Counted from the first letter of the stretch, positions 16,107 through 25,149 are shown. The stretch is DNA of 64,000 nucleotides from Ruminococcus_G sp050944435 (GCA_050944435.1 JBMNRB010000002.1:1-64000), one strand, 5' to 3'. The notes: generated by a model not told the origin, from the sequence alone. Made by a program: numbers and translations.

Positions 16107-16709
16107 ATGGGAGCGGAAAAAAGAAAGCGTGAAAAAATAGCGGTAATATTTCCTGGAGTGGGCTATCATAAAGACAAACCGCTTCTATATTATGGAAAAA
16201 AGCTGGCAATGGAAGCCGGCTGTCAGATTATGGATGTATTATACGGAGGATTTTCGGGAAACATAAAGGGATCCCGGGAGAAAATGGAGGCAGCTTTTTT
16301 CAGCGCCCGGGCTCAGACGGAAGAGATATTGAAGACAATAGACTTTGGGAAATATGAAAACGTCCTTTTTATTTCCAAAAGCATTGGCACTATTGTAGCT
16401 GCGGAGTATGCAAAGAGCCATAATATAGATACGGAGCATATTTATTTTACACCGTTGGAGGATACTTTCCGCTTTGTCCGGGAAGGAAAAGGCATTGCTT
16501 TTCACGGAACGAAGGATCCCTGGGCTGATACGGAAAAAGTGGAAATGCTCAGCTGCAGAAAAGGCATTCCCCTCTTTAAAACAGAGGATGCCAATCATTC
16601 ACTGGAGACAGGAAGCGTATGGAAGGATATTGAAAATCTGAGTAAAATTATGGGAATCTGCAGAGAATATTTGATTTCTGCAGGCATAGATGAAGAATCG
16701 GGAAAGTGA
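16107..16709 (+). CDS. Alpha/beta-hydrolase-like protein
   Basis: A 200-residue cytosolic protein with an alpha/beta-hydrolase outline: an early IAVIFPGVGYHKDKPLLYYGKKLA segment (oxyanion region), VLFISKSIGTIVAAEYA near 90-106 with the nucleophile-elbow-like S-K-S-I-G-T, GIAFHGTKDPWAD near 135-147 with the acidic residue, and DANHSLE near 160 with the final His. Small hydrolases of this kind are often esterases of unknown substrate. It starts 4 bases after the phosphatase gene and ends 9 bases before cysK, so it belongs to the same transcript. Confidence 0.75.
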   Translation: MGAEKRKREKIAVIFPGVGYHKDKPLLYYGKKLAMEAGCQIMDVLYGGFSGNIKGSREKMEAAFFSARAQTEEILKTIDFGKYENVLFISKSIGTIVAAEYAKSHNIDTEHIYFTPLEDTFRFVREGKGIAFHGTKDPWADTEKVEMLSCRKGIPLFKTEDANHSLETGSVWKDIENLSKIMGICREYLISAGIDEESGK

Positions 16710-16718
16710 GGCATATTT

Positions 16719-17651
16719 ATGGCAGGAATTTACAAAAATATTGAAGAATTGATTGGAAATACACCGTTGGTGGAATTGCAGAATCTGGAAAAAAGTGAAA
16801 AACTTGAGGCCAGAGTATTGGCAAAGCTGGAATATTTCAATCCGGCGGGCAGCGTTAAGGACAGGATTGCCAGGGAGATGATAGAAGATGCACAGACAAA
16901 AGGAATATTGCGGGAGGGTTCCACAATCATTGAACCTACCTCCGGCAATACGGGAATCGGACTGGCGGCGCTGGGAGCGGCGAAGGGATATCGCGTTATT
17001 CTTACCATGCCGGAAACCATGAGTGTGGAACGAAGAAATATATTGAAGGCGTATGGCGCCGAGGTGGTTTTGACAGAAGGCGCTAAAGGCATGAAAGGTG
17101 CCATCGAAAAAGCTCAGGAGCTGGCGAGGGAAACGGAAGGCAGCTTTATTCCGGGACAGTTTGAAAATTCTGCCAACCCAACGGCTCATCGGAAGACTAC
17201 GGGACCGGAAATCTGGGAAGATACGGATGGACAGGTGGATATACTTGTGGCCGGAGTAGGAACAGGCGGAACCATCAGCGGGACAGGTTCTTATCTGAAA
17301 GAGAAAAATCCAGATCTGTATATAGCGGCGGTGGAACCGGCAGATTCGCCGGTGCTGTCAGAAGGGAAAAGCGGCCCTCATAAATTGCAGGGCATTGGCG
17401 CAGGGTTTGTTCCCGATACCCTGGATACTGAAATTTATGATGAGATCATAAAAGTAGGCAGTGAGGAGGCCTACGAAGCTGCGAAGCTGCTGATGAAAAA
17501 AGAAGGATTTATGACGGGAATATCTTCAGGGGCCGCTCTTCATGGAGCGCTTCTGCTGGCTGCGAAGCCGGAAAATAAGGGAAAGACCATCGTGGTGATT
17601 CTCCCGGACAGCGGAGACCGTTATTATTCCACGCCTCTGTTTACAGAATAG
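16719..17651 (+). CDS. cysK: Cysteine synthase A (O-acetylserine sulfhydrylase)
   Basis: A 310-residue type II PLP enzyme. The PLP-binding lysine is Lys47 in NPAGSVKDRIA; the substrate loop TSGNTGIGLA is at about 72-81, the phosphate-binding GTGGTISGTG near 180, and the C-terminal PDSGDRYYST marks CysK. It makes cysteine from O-acetylserine and sulfide. Length and motifs are normal. The gene follows the hydrolase by 9 bases and is followed by a Crp/Fnr gene, so control may be shared with the upstream sulfur genes. Confidence 0.95.
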   Translation: MAGIYKNIEELIGNTPLVELQNLEKSEKLEARVLAKLEYFNPAGSVKDRIAREMIEDAQTKGILREGSTIIEPTSGNTGIGLAALGAAKGYRVILTMPETMSVERRNILKAYGAEVVLTEGAKGMKGAIEKAQELARETEGSFIPGQFENSANPTAHRKTTGPEIWEDTDGQVDILVAGVGTGGTISGTGSYLKEKNPDLYIAAVEPADSPVLSEGKSGPHKLQGIGAGFVPDTLDTEIYDEIIKVGSEEAYEAAKLLMKKEGFMTGISSGAALHGALLLAAKPENKGKTIVVILPDSGDRYYSTPLFTE

Positions 17652-17670
17652 TAAAAGGAATTGGATTAAA

Positions 17671-18369
17671 TTGCTGAAAGAACAAATGGAAAACGGGGAA
17701 AGGGAGATCATAAAAAGATCTGCCCTTTTCCGAGGAATTGATGATAAAGATTTTGCTCCCATGCTGAAATGTCTTGGATGTTTCGTCCGCACTTATCAAA
17801 AAGGCGAAATCCTGATGCTTTCGGGGGAGACGGTAAAATGCCTTGGCATGGTGCTGGAGGGAACGGTGCATATGGTACAGGAAGATTTGTGGGGAGGAAA
17901 AACCATTCTTTCCTGTATCGTACAGGGCGAGGCATTTGGCGAGACTTTTGTGTGCGGCAGTTCCATGGCGTCGGCAGTCACTTTTCTGGCGGCCTCACGG
18001 CTTCGGGTATTGTTTCTTCCGTTCTGCCGTGTGATGTATTCCTGCAGTAATTCTTGTGTTTTTCATCATCGTCTTATTGAGAATATGGTCACGCTGATAG
18101 CGGATAAAAACGCACAGTTAATGGCAAAGGTGGAGGTGATATCCAAGAAAACGCTGCGGGAAAAAATTTTGACTTATCTGTCCCTTCAGGCACAGATACA
18201 GAAAAGCAGTTATTTCGAAATCCCCATGGGAAGACAGGAGTTTGCGGAATATCTCTGTGCCGACAGGAGCGCACTGTCCAGAGAACTTTCCAATATGAAA
18301 GCAGAGGGATTGCTGGACTATGACAGGAATACTTTCCGGCTGAAAAATTTTTCAAAAGAAGAGCTGTAA
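17671..18369 (+). CDS. Crp/Fnr-family transcriptional regulator
   Basis: A 232-residue regulator with an N-terminal cyclic-nucleotide-binding-like beta-roll (about 20-130; GEILMLSGETVKCLGMVLEGTVHM and GEAFGETFVCG) and a C-terminal HTH_Crp domain (GRQEFAEYLCADRSALSRELSNMKAEGLL near 188-216). Fnr-type N-terminal Fe-S cysteines are absent, but Cys residues in the sensor domain are several. In clostridia such a regulator beside hcp is the HcpR type that responds to nitrosative stress. The start is TTG 17671 or, perhaps better, ATG 17686; neither has an ideal ribosome site. Confidence 0.87.
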   Translation: MLKEQMENGEREIIKRSALFRGIDDKDFAPMLKCLGCFVRTYQKGEILMLSGETVKCLGMVLEGTVHMVQEDLWGGKTILSCIVQGEAFGETFVCGSSMASAVTFLAASRLRVLFLPFCRVMYSCSNSCVFHHRLIENMVTLIADKNAQLMAKVEVISKKTLREKILTYLSLQAQIQKSSYFEIPMGRQEFAEYLCADRSALSRELSNMKAEGLLDYDRNTFRLKNFSKEEL

Positions 18370-18402
18370 TGTTGCATGCGCAACAACGCAGCTCTTCTTT
18401 TT
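18359..18402 (+). terminator. Terminator folded over the stop codon of the Crp/Fnr gene
   Basis: AAGAGCTG (18359-18366) pairs with CAGCTCTT (18389-18396) and inside it TGTTGC (18370-18375) pairs with GCAACA (18380-18385); CTTTTT follows. The stop codon lies in the internal loop. The inner arms also look like a Crp-type half-site pair, so the site could double as an operator in front of hcp. Confidence 0.72.
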
Positions 18403-18454
18403 ATGTAATAGTAATGGCATCAAAGGGAACAGAAAGAAAAGGAGAAGGAAAAAT

Positions 18455-20023
18455 ATGAGCGAGAATATGTTTTGTTTTCAATGCGAACAGACAGCCGGGT
18501 GCGACGGGTGTACGGGAAAAGCGGGAGTGTGCGGAAAAACGGCGAAGACGGCAAATCTGCAGGATGAACTGACCGGCGCGCTGATCAGCCTGGGCGAGGC
18601 GGCGGAAAGACTGCCTGAAAGAGAGAGACCGGATCGGCTGGTTCTTGAAGGTCTGTTTGCCACATTGACCAATGTAAATTTTGATGACGATGCAATCAGA
18701 GAAATAACGGAACGTGTTCGAATGGCACGAAAGGAAGTAATGGGAAAAGAAGAGGGGGACGATTACGACCTGGGGAAAATCTGGAACGCAAATGAAGACA
18801 TCCGTTCACTGAAATCATTAATTCTTTTTGGAATAAAAGGAATGGCGGCCTATGCATATCATGCCCATATACTGGGATATTCCAGCGATGAAGTAAACCA
18901 TTTCTTCTATCAGGCCCTGGCTGCGCTGAAACAGGAAGGCACTGTGGAAAGCCTGCTGCCCCTGGTACTTAAAACCGGTGAAGTAAATTTGAAATGTATG
19001 GAGCTGCTGGACCGGGCCAACAGGGAAAGTTTTGGAGAACCCCAGCCCACAACCGTATCTCTTACGGTGGAAAAAGGACCTTTTATTGTCATTACAGGTC
19101 ATGACCTGCAGGATTTAAAACTTCTCCTGGAACAGACGGAAGGAAAAGGGGTTAATGTATATACCCATGGGGAGATGCTGCCGGCCCACGGCTACCCATT
19201 GCTGAAAAAGTATCCCCATTTAAAGGGAAATTTCGGTACGGCATGGCAGAATCAGCAGAAAGAATTTGCCGATCTTCCGGCTCCGGTTCTTTTTACCACC
19301 AACTGTCTGATGCCGGTGAAGCCTTCCTATGCAGACAGAGTTTACACCACTTCTGTTGTTGCCTGGCCGGGAATGCAGCATATTGACGGAAAAAAGGATT
19401 TTACGCCGGTGATTGAAAAAGCTCTGGAATTGGGCGGCTACAGGGAAGACATGCATTTTAAAGGCTTAAACGGCGGCGAACAAGTGACGACAGGTTTTGG
19501 TCATCAGGCGGTGCTGGCGGCTGCCGATCAGGTGGTGGAAGCGGTGAAAGCCGGTGATGTACGGCACTTTTTCCTGGTAGCAGGCTGCGACGGTGCGAGA
19601 GCAGGCAGAAGTTATTACACAGATTTTGTGAAAAAGACGCCTGAGAATTCCATTGTGCTGACCCTGGCCTGCGGTAAATATCGTTTTCATGATCTGGATT
19701 TGGGCAATATCGGTCCCTTCCCCAGAATCATGGATATCGGTCAGTGCAACGACGCTTACAGCGCGATCCGGATTGCCGGGGCTCTGGCGGAAGCCTTCCA
19801 GTGTGATATCAATGAACTGCCTCTTTCCATGGTGCTTTCCTGGTACGAACAGAAAGCAGTCTGCATTTTGCTGACGCTGCTCCATCTGGGCGTGAAGAAG
19901 ATTTTCCTTGGACCGACCCTTCCGGCCTTTCTTTCAAAGAATATATTGAACTATCTGGTGGAACATTATCAGATTTCGCCCATCAGTACACCGGAGGAAG
20001 ATCTGAAAAAAATGCTTTCATAA
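18455..20023 (+). CDS. hcp: Hydroxylamine reductase (hybrid-cluster protein)
   Basis: A 522-residue Hcp. The N-terminal Fe-S cysteines are clear: Cys7, Cys10, Cys16, Cys19 and Cys26 in MFCFQCEQTAGCDGC and GVCG. Hybrid-cluster ligands appear further on: TGHD near 213, GEMLPAHGYP near 238-247, FTTNCLMPV near 287, VAGCDGARAGRSYY near 374 and LACGKYRF near 402. The enzyme reduces NO and hydroxylamine and protects anaerobes from nitrosative stress. ATG at 18455 follows AGGAGAAGG. The upstream Crp/Fnr gene is the likely regulator. Confidence 0.95.
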   Translation: MSENMFCFQCEQTAGCDGCTGKAGVCGKTAKTANLQDELTGALISLGEAAERLPERERPDRLVLEGLFATLTNVNFDDDAIREITERVRMARKEVMGKEEGDDYDLGKIWNANEDIRSLKSLILFGIKGMAAYAYHAHILGYSSDEVNHFFYQALAALKQEGTVESLLPLVLKTGEVNLKCMELLDRANRESFGEPQPTTVSLTVEKGPFIVITGHDLQDLKLLLEQTEGKGVNVYTHGEMLPAHGYPLLKKYPHLKGNFGTAWQNQQKEFADLPAPVLFTTNCLMPVKPSYADRVYTTSVVAWPGMQHIDGKKDFTPVIEKALELGGYREDMHFKGLNGGEQVTTGFGHQAVLAAADQVVEAVKAGDVRHFFLVAGCDGARAGRSYYTDFVKKTPENSIVLTLACGKYRFHDLDLGNIGPFPRIMDIGQCNDAYSAIRIAGALAEAFQCDINELPLSMVLSWYEQKAVCILLTLLHLGVKKIFLGPTLPAFLSKNILNYLVEHYQISPISTPEEDLKKMLS

Positions 20024-20057
20024 TCTAATCAGCGAGAGTTTTTGGAGTATTTAAGAA

Positions 20058-20083
20058 GGCCGCCCTTCACTTTGGGCGGCCGG
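20058..20083 (+). terminator. GC-rich terminator hairpin after hcp
   Basis: GGCCGCCC (20058-20065) pairs perfectly with GGGCGGCC (20074-20081) around an 8-base loop. The downstream tract (GGAATATTT) is only moderately T-rich. It lies 35 bases after the hcp stop and before the convergent thioredoxin gene. Confidence 0.65.
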
Positions 20084-20163
20084 AATATTTGAAAATGCTT
20101 TGTCATACAAATGTATATGGGGAAATGAATCATCCGCGCTCCAGATGGAGAAAAATCAGCGTC

Positions 20164-20475
20164 TTAAGCTTTTTTTATCATTTCCAAAATCTGTTCTTTT
20201 GGACGGTATCCGGCGGAAACGGCGGATACTTTTCCATTGGCAAAGACCATCAAAGTGGGAACGGACATAATTTTAAATCCCGCTGCCAGTGCAGGTTCTT
20301 CGTCCACATTTACTTTCCCCACAGAATAACCTTCGGCTTCTTCTGACAACTCTTCGATAATAGGGGAGAGCATTTTGCAGGGACCGCACCAGGATGCGTA
20401 AAAATCCACCAACACTGGCTGGCTGCTCTGTAAAACTTCCTGCTGAAAATTCTGATTCGTTAATTTTTTTGCCAT
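20164..20475 (-). CDS. trxA: Thioredoxin
   Basis: A 103-residue thioredoxin with the redox centre WCGPC at residues 29-33 within VLVDFYASWCGPCKML, the cis-Pro in MSVPTLMVF near 70-78, and the usual fold length. It reduces protein disulfides in the cytoplasm. The minus-strand ATG (20473-20475) follows AAGGAGG. It is a single-gene unit, convergent with hcp and divergent from the MarR-type gene. No reductase gene is adjacent. Confidence 0.96.
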   Translation of the reverse strand: MAKKLTNQNFQQEVLQSSQPVLVDFYASWCGPCKMLSPIIEELSEEAEGYSVGKVNVDEEPALAAGFKIMSVPTLMVFANGKVSAVSAGYRPKEQILEMIKKA

Positions 20476-20605
20476 AATGATCCTCCTTAAAGATTCTTTT
20501 TATTTTTAACTTTCTAATGTCTGCTGTTTCTTTATGGCTGTATTGTAACAGAATAGAAAAGGGATTTCTGTAACTGAGTCACAAAATGCCCGGTTTGTCT
20601 ATTTC

Positions 20606-20634
20606 TTGACGATTTTAAAAAAATGTGGTAAATT
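20606..20634 (+). promoter_or_regulatory. Promoter of the MarR-type gene
   Basis: TTGACG (20606-20611), 17-base spacer, TAAATT (20629-20634), about 60 bases before the start codon. Confidence 0.55.
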
Positions 20635-20692
20635 AATTCACAAGTTTTGACACATGTTTTACAGCAAACGGGAAAGAAAGGAATGATTGCAT

Positions 20693-21172
20693 ATGCCGTT
20701 GAGCAAGATTGTAGAAGCAAATGATGTGACTGCTATCGCAAAGATGCTGGTTTTTGGAAGATTTGGTATGTCTAATCTGGGAACAGATAAGCTGTATACC
20801 CAAATGTCAAATTTCGAATATCTGACCATGGAGCAGATCAGCAGTCTGATCCAGGAAAAAGGCGATGGAACGCGTATCTATATGAAAGAAGTGGCTGAAG
20901 CATTGAACGTGGAAGTAAGCCGTCTGTCCCATACGTTAAGTAAACTGGAAGAACAGGCGCTGATTGAGTGGAAACACGATCCGGATTCTGATACCGGAAC
21001 CTATATTACGCTGACAGAGAGCGGGAAAAAACGCCTGGACAATCAGGAGAAGATCCTGAAAGAATTTTATCAGAAAGTTTTGAAAGATTTTGGAAAAGAG
21101 CGTGCAGTCAATCTGGTAGAAGAGATGGTGGAGCTGGAAAAGGTGATGCGCAAAGAGCTGGACGCTCAATAG
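20693..21172 (+). CDS. MarR-family transcriptional regulator
   Basis: A 159-residue winged-helix protein. The MarR DNA-binding module is in the middle: TRIYMKEVAEALNVEVSRLSHTLSKLEEQALIEW (about 62-95) then DTGTYITLTESGKKRLD as the wing. The helical C-terminus (KILKEFYQKVLKDFGKERAVNLVEEMVELEKVM) is the dimer interface. The ATG at 20693 is preferred over an in-frame TTG at 20687 because AAAGGAA lies 11 bases upstream of it. Its 3' end overlaps the convergent SanA-like gene by seven bases. Target genes are unknown. Confidence 0.8.
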   Translation: MPLSKIVEANDVTAIAKMLVFGRFGMSNLGTDKLYTQMSNFEYLTMEQISSLIQEKGDGTRIYMKEVAEALNVEVSRLSHTLSKLEEQALIEWKHDPDSDTGTYITLTESGKKRLDNQEKILKEFYQKVLKDFGKERAVNLVEEMVELEKVMRKELDAQ

Positions 21173-21741
21173 AAAAAGAAATATTTGATCCGTGCGAAGA
21201 CTTCCCGGATTTCCCGGTAACATTTTCTGCGGTACCTGCGTCTGTCGGAAGCCACTCCCCAGGCCTGGATACCCAGCTTGCCGGCGATATACAGCGCGCG
21301 GTACAGATGGTATTTCTGGGTGACGATAATCATATTTCTGGTGTGGAATACATCACGGGCGCGCCGGGCGCTGTCAAAGGTAGTAAAGCCGCAGGGATCC
21401 GTGAGGATTTTTTCCTTTGGGACGTCATGTTTCATGGCAAAATTTTTCATCACCAGAACCTCGTTATAGCCAGAGGACTGTCCGTCTCCGCTCATAAGAA
21501 GAAAAGCGTCCGTATGTTGACGGTAGAGGGAAATTCCGGTAAGAAGGCGGTCTTCCAGGATGGGACATGGTACGTTCCCCGGCCATATGGCTGCCCCCAA
21601 TATAAGAATACAATTGCAATCCTGACAAACGGCAGATTGTCCGTTGGGCAGGATTCTTTTTTTGGAAGACAGAAGGATTTGGATGTTGATAACGGCCGCG
21701 GTCAGGAACAGCAGCAGGATAATGACAGTCAGAATAAGCAT
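21166..21741 (-). CDS. SanA/YdcF-like DUF218 membrane protein
   Basis: About 191 residues. One N-terminal membrane segment (LILTVIILLLFLTAAVINI) precedes a DUF218 domain: CILILGAAIWPGNVPCPILEDRLLTGISLY, LLMSGDG, NEVLVMKNFAMKHDVPKEKILTDPCGFTTFDSARRA and IIVTQKYHLYRALYIA. SanA-type proteins of this family act in cell-envelope integrity, with the domain outside the membrane. The start is placed at the ATG at 21739-21741, which has AGGGGG seven bases upstream; an in-frame ATG at 21771 would add ten residues. No terminator separates it from the convergent regulator gene. Confidence 0.85.
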   Translation of the reverse strand: MLILTVIILLLFLTAAVINIQILLSSKKRILPNGQSAVCQDCNCILILGAAIWPGNVPCPILEDRLLTGISLYRQHTDAFLLMSGDGQSSGYNEVLVMKNFAMKHDVPKEKILTDPCGFTTFDSARRARDVFHTRNMIIVTQKYHLYRALYIAGKLGIQAWGVASDRRRYRRKCYREIREVFARIKYFFFY

Positions 21742-21808
21742 GGAGAGCCCCCTTTTTCGCCATTGTACCATAGTGTGCGATTTTGTGAAAGTATTTGAAA
21801 AGGGAATG

Positions 21809-21817
21809 TGGTATAAT
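21809..21817 (+). promoter_or_regulatory. Extended -10 promoter of the Gfo/Idh gene
   Basis: TGGTATAAT (21809-21817) is an extended -10 element with no strong -35 at the right distance. It lies 28 bases before the ATG at 21846. Confidence 0.5.
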
Positions 21818-21845
21818 ATTCTTCATCATGTATAGGAGGTGTAAG

Positions 21846-23018
21846 ATGAAAACATTGAAAGTGGGGGTAATTGGAGTAGGAGATATCAGTACTGTTTATC
21901 TGAACAATCTGAAAAATTATTCCGATATTGTGGAGTTGTACGGCTGTGCCTGCCGGGGCCTGGAAAAAGCGGAAAGAAAAGCCAAAGAGCATGGGTTTAA
22001 AAAGGCCTATAGTTCCGGAGACGAACTGATCGCCGACCCGGAAGTGGATATTGTGATGAATCTGACCAATCCGGAAACCCATTATTATTATAATATGGCG
22101 GCTCTGCGGGCGGGAAAACATGTTTATTCGGAAAAAGCCCTGGCGGCCACATTGGAACAGGGAAAAGAGATCATGGCCCTGGCCAGGGAAAAGGGACTGT
22201 ATGTCGGATGCGCTCCGGATACTTTTATGGGAGGAAGGCTTCAGACCTGGAGACGCCTGCTGGATGAAGGCCAGTTGGGGGAAATTGTAGGAGGATCGGC
22301 GTCCATGGTATGTAAGGGATGGGAATGGTTTCATCCCAATCCCGGTTTTTATTATCAGCCGGGAGCCGGCCCCCTTCTTGATATGGGGCCCTATTATATC
22401 ACTGCTCTTTTGTCTCTTCTTGGACCGGTGGAGTCGGTTTCGGCCATGGGAAGTCAGACGGAAAAGGTGCGCACCATTTACAGCGAGCCGAAAAAGGGAG
22501 AGAAAATTCAGGTGCATCCAGATGTGTTCACCCATATCATAGCAAATCTGAAATTCAGACAGGGAGCCATTGTAAATCTGTGTGTCAGCTTTGATGTGTG
22601 GGATTCTGAACAGCCCAGAATGGAATTGTATGGAACTAAGGCGACCTTAACCATGCTGGAGCCGGATCCCTGCAGCGGCCCCAACCTTTTTGGCGGCGAT
22701 GTGCTTATGCGGACGCAGGAAAACTGCCGCTGGCTTTCCATGCCCCGCCAGGATGAGATGGTCAATACGCCATGGGAAAAAGTGGAGGTAAGACATGACC
22801 ACAATTCCATCAGCCATGCGGTCAACAGCCGGGGAATTGGTCTGGTGGATCTGGCGCTGGCAGTACAGGAGGGAAGAAAGAACCGTGCCAGCGGCGATAT
22901 AGCGCTGCATACGCTGGAAGTTATGGAGGGAATTCTTCGTTCGGCCAGGGAGCAGGTATTTGTAAAGATGGAAACAGATTTTGTCCGGCCGGATCCCATG
23001 CCTCAGGCAAAAGGGTAA
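21846..23018 (+). CDS. Gfo/Idh/MocA-family oxidoreductase
   Basis: A 390-residue NAD(P)-dependent dehydrogenase. The Rossmann motif VGVIGVGDISTVYLNNL opens the protein, followed by VDIVMNLTNPETHYYYNMAALRAGKHVYSEKAL (about 74-106), where EK is the family's conserved catalytic/dinucleotide pair. The C-terminal GFO_IDH_MocA_C domain carries DMGPYYITALLSLLGPVE. Members oxidise sugars or inositols; the substrate is not evident. The start at 21846 is chosen because TAGGAGGTG lies seven bases upstream and the Rossmann motif begins immediately; a longer frame from 21795 crosses the promoter. A peptidase and NagA follow. Confidence 0.9.
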   Translation: MKTLKVGVIGVGDISTVYLNNLKNYSDIVELYGCACRGLEKAERKAKEHGFKKAYSSGDELIADPEVDIVMNLTNPETHYYYNMAALRAGKHVYSEKALAATLEQGKEIMALAREKGLYVGCAPDTFMGGRLQTWRRLLDEGQLGEIVGGSASMVCKGWEWFHPNPGFYYQPGAGPLLDMGPYYITALLSLLGPVESVSAMGSQTEKVRTIYSEPKKGEKIQVHPDVFTHIIANLKFRQGAIVNLCVSFDVWDSEQPRMELYGTKATLTMLEPDPCSGPNLFGGDVLMRTQENCRWLSMPRQDEMVNTPWEKVEVRHDHNSISHAVNSRGIGLVDLALAVQEGRKNRASGDIALHTLEVMEGILRSAREQVFVKMETDFVRPDPMPQAKG

Positions 23019-23042
23019 AATGACAGAAAGGGAAGGGATTAA

Positions 23043-23951
23043 TTGAGGAAAAACTTTTCTCTGTATACTTGGATGAGACAGGAACTGGACAGCATGAAAA
23101 GGAAGCATCCGGATACTTTGCGGATTGGGACTGCAGGCAGGTCCGCCGACGGCCGCTGTATTCTGGAGGCGGTTCTGGGAACAGAGAAAGCGCCGGTACA
23201 TATTCTGATACAGGCGTCAATGCACGGACGGGAATATATAAATACGAAACTGGCTGTGAAACAGTTGTGGCGCAGTCTGGAGCATGGGGATATGGAAACA
23301 TATCCCCATGTGTGTCTTCATGTGCTTCCCATGGTGAACCCCGACGGAGTGGTCATCAGCCAGATGGGCCCGGAGGGCATCAAAAGCCGGCGGCTGCGGG
23401 AGATATTGGAGCAGTGCCGGCAAAATGACTGCAGGTCTGGCCGGGAGACAGAAGGGGGAAAAGATTATTGGAAACGGTGGAAAGCCAACGCACGGGGAGT
23501 GGACTTGAACCGGAACTTTTCGGCTGGCTGGGATTCTTATCAGGGTCCTGCGTCTCCCTCCGCCTGGGGATATAGGGGGAGGTATGCCGGGTCGGAGAAG
23601 GAGACACAGGCAGTCCTTTCCATTCACCGAAGATATCCGCTGGCTTGCGTACTGTCTTATCACTCTTCGGGAGAGATGATTTTCTGGGACTATGGAGGAA
23701 GCAAAGAGACGGAAAAACTGGAGAGGCGGCTGGCATTTCTGGCAGCGGAAGTTACCGGTTATCGTCTGGTTTCTGTCCGCGGCGGGAAAGAGGATCGGGC
23801 AGGGTGCAGCGATTACTTTGTGCTGAAGGAGAAAGTACCCGCCATCACCATAGAAAACGGCCGGGGAGACTGCCCTTTGGAAGAAGGAGAATTGGCAGAC
23901 ATATGGAAAGCAAACCGCCGGCTCTGGCAGAAAGTCATGGGGCAGTATTGA
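23043..23951 (+). CDS. M14-family zinc carboxypeptidase
   Basis: A 302-residue metallopeptidase. Zinc ligands His61 and Glu64 (MHGRE) and His207 (SYHSSG), the substrate-binding NARGVDLNRNF (149-159), and catalytic Glu271 (AITIENG) are all present. There is no signal peptide, so it is cytoplasmic, like the gamma-D-glutamyl-diaminopimelate or MpaA-type peptidases that process imported muropeptides. The start is TTG at 23043 with GGAAGGGA upstream. The next gene is nagA, which supports, but does not prove, a role in cell-wall recycling. Confidence 0.88.
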   Translation: MRKNFSLYTWMRQELDSMKRKHPDTLRIGTAGRSADGRCILEAVLGTEKAPVHILIQASMHGREYINTKLAVKQLWRSLEHGDMETYPHVCLHVLPMVNPDGVVISQMGPEGIKSRRLREILEQCRQNDCRSGRETEGGKDYWKRWKANARGVDLNRNFSAGWDSYQGPASPSAWGYRGRYAGSEKETQAVLSIHRRYPLACVLSYHSSGEMIFWDYGGSKETEKLERRLAFLAAEVTGYRLVSVRGGKEDRAGCSDYFVLKEKVPAITIENGRGDCPLEEGELADIWKANRRLWQKVMGQY

Positions 23952-24020
23952 AAAGATTCGGTTCAATCCGTATAATAGAGGAGTCAGTAAAGATTCATGC
24001 AAAACAACAGGAGAGAATCG

Positions 24021-25127
24021 GTGATTATCAGAAACGGCCTGGTATTTCAGGAAGACGGAAGGTATAGAAAACAGGATCTTTATATTGAAAACCGCAGAAT
24101 AGTCAGTTCCCGCCGGGAAGTAAAAGATGCTGAGGAAATCAACGCAGAGGGGCTGAAAATAATCCCCGGATTAATTGATATTCACAGCCATGGGGCGGCA
24201 GGGCACGATGTTTCAGAGGGAAGTACGGAAGGACTGAAAAAAATACTCCGGTATCAGAAAGCCCACGGCGTCACCTCCTACTGTCCCACCTCCATGACCC
24301 TGCCCTTTGGGAAGCTTTTGCAGGTTATGGAGTCGGTGAACATGGTAGAGGAATCGGAAGACCAGGCGGTCATTGCCGGTATTCATATGGAGGGACCGTT
24401 TCTTGATCCGGAAAAAAAGGGAAGTCACATGGAAGAGTGTATCGTGCCGCCCGACGTTTCTTTTTTTCGGGAATGCAACGAAGCCTGCGGCGGAAAGATT
24501 CGTCTGGTGACTCTGGCGCCCAATATGGAGGGAGCCTGGGAATTCCTGGATAAATTAAAAGATAAGACGGTGATTTCTCTGGGACATACCACTGCGGATT
24601 ATGAAACGGCAAAAAAGGCTTTTGAAAAAGGCGTTTTCCATGTGACTCATCTTTATAATGCAATGGCGCCTTTCTCACATCGGGCGCCGGGGCTTGTGGG
24701 AGCGGCTTTCGACAGCCCCAAAGTCATGGTGGAACTGATTGGAGACGGCGTCCATGTTCATCCTTCCGTGGTGCGCAGCACCTTTGCCATGTTTGGAAAG
24801 GACAGAGTGGTTCTCATCAGCGATTCCATCATGGCGGCCGGGATGAGAGACGGAGTGTACCGTCTGGGCGGTCAGAGAGTTACGGTTCGCGGGCAAAAGG
24901 CTGTGTTGGACGACGGAACCATAGCCGGTTCCGCTGTGGATCTGTTTACCTGTGTAAAGAGAACGATACAGGCGGGAGTGGAGGAAGGAGACGCCATCTT
25001 GGCGGCCACGGCCAACCCGGCAAGAAGTATAGGTATCTTCGACCGGGTGGGATCCATAACGCCAGGGAAAAAGGCGGATTTGCTGCTGGTGGATCAGGAG
25101 CTGAATCTGCTGCAGGTTATATCATAG
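24021..25127 (+). CDS. nagA: N-acetylglucosamine-6-phosphate deacetylase
   Basis: A 368-residue amidohydrolase. IPGLIDIHSHGAAGHDV carries the HxH metal motif; IHMEGPFLDPEKKGSH gives the conserved Glu and His; SLGHTTADY and THLYNAM supply further His ligands; LISDSIMAAG gives the catalytic Asp; and GSAVDLFTCVKR ends the barrel. It removes acetate from GlcNAc-6-P on the way to glucosamine-6-P. I place the start at GTG 24021 because AGGAGA lies six bases upstream and the family begins IIRNGLVF; an ATG at 23997 would add eight residues. No nagB is adjacent. Confidence 0.93.
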   Translation: MIIRNGLVFQEDGRYRKQDLYIENRRIVSSRREVKDAEEINAEGLKIIPGLIDIHSHGAAGHDVSEGSTEGLKKILRYQKAHGVTSYCPTSMTLPFGKLLQVMESVNMVEESEDQAVIAGIHMEGPFLDPEKKGSHMEECIVPPDVSFFRECNEACGGKIRLVTLAPNMEGAWEFLDKLKDKTVISLGHTTADYETAKKAFEKGVFHVTHLYNAMAPFSHRAPGLVGAAFDSPKVMVELIGDGVHVHPSVVRSTFAMFGKDRVVLISDSIMAAGMRDGVYRLGGQRVTVRGQKAVLDDGTIAGSAVDLFTCVKRTIQAGVEEGDAILAATANPARSIGIFDRVGSITPGKKADLLLVDQELNLLQVIS

Positions 25128-25149
25128 GGCAATAAGGAGGCAGGAGACA

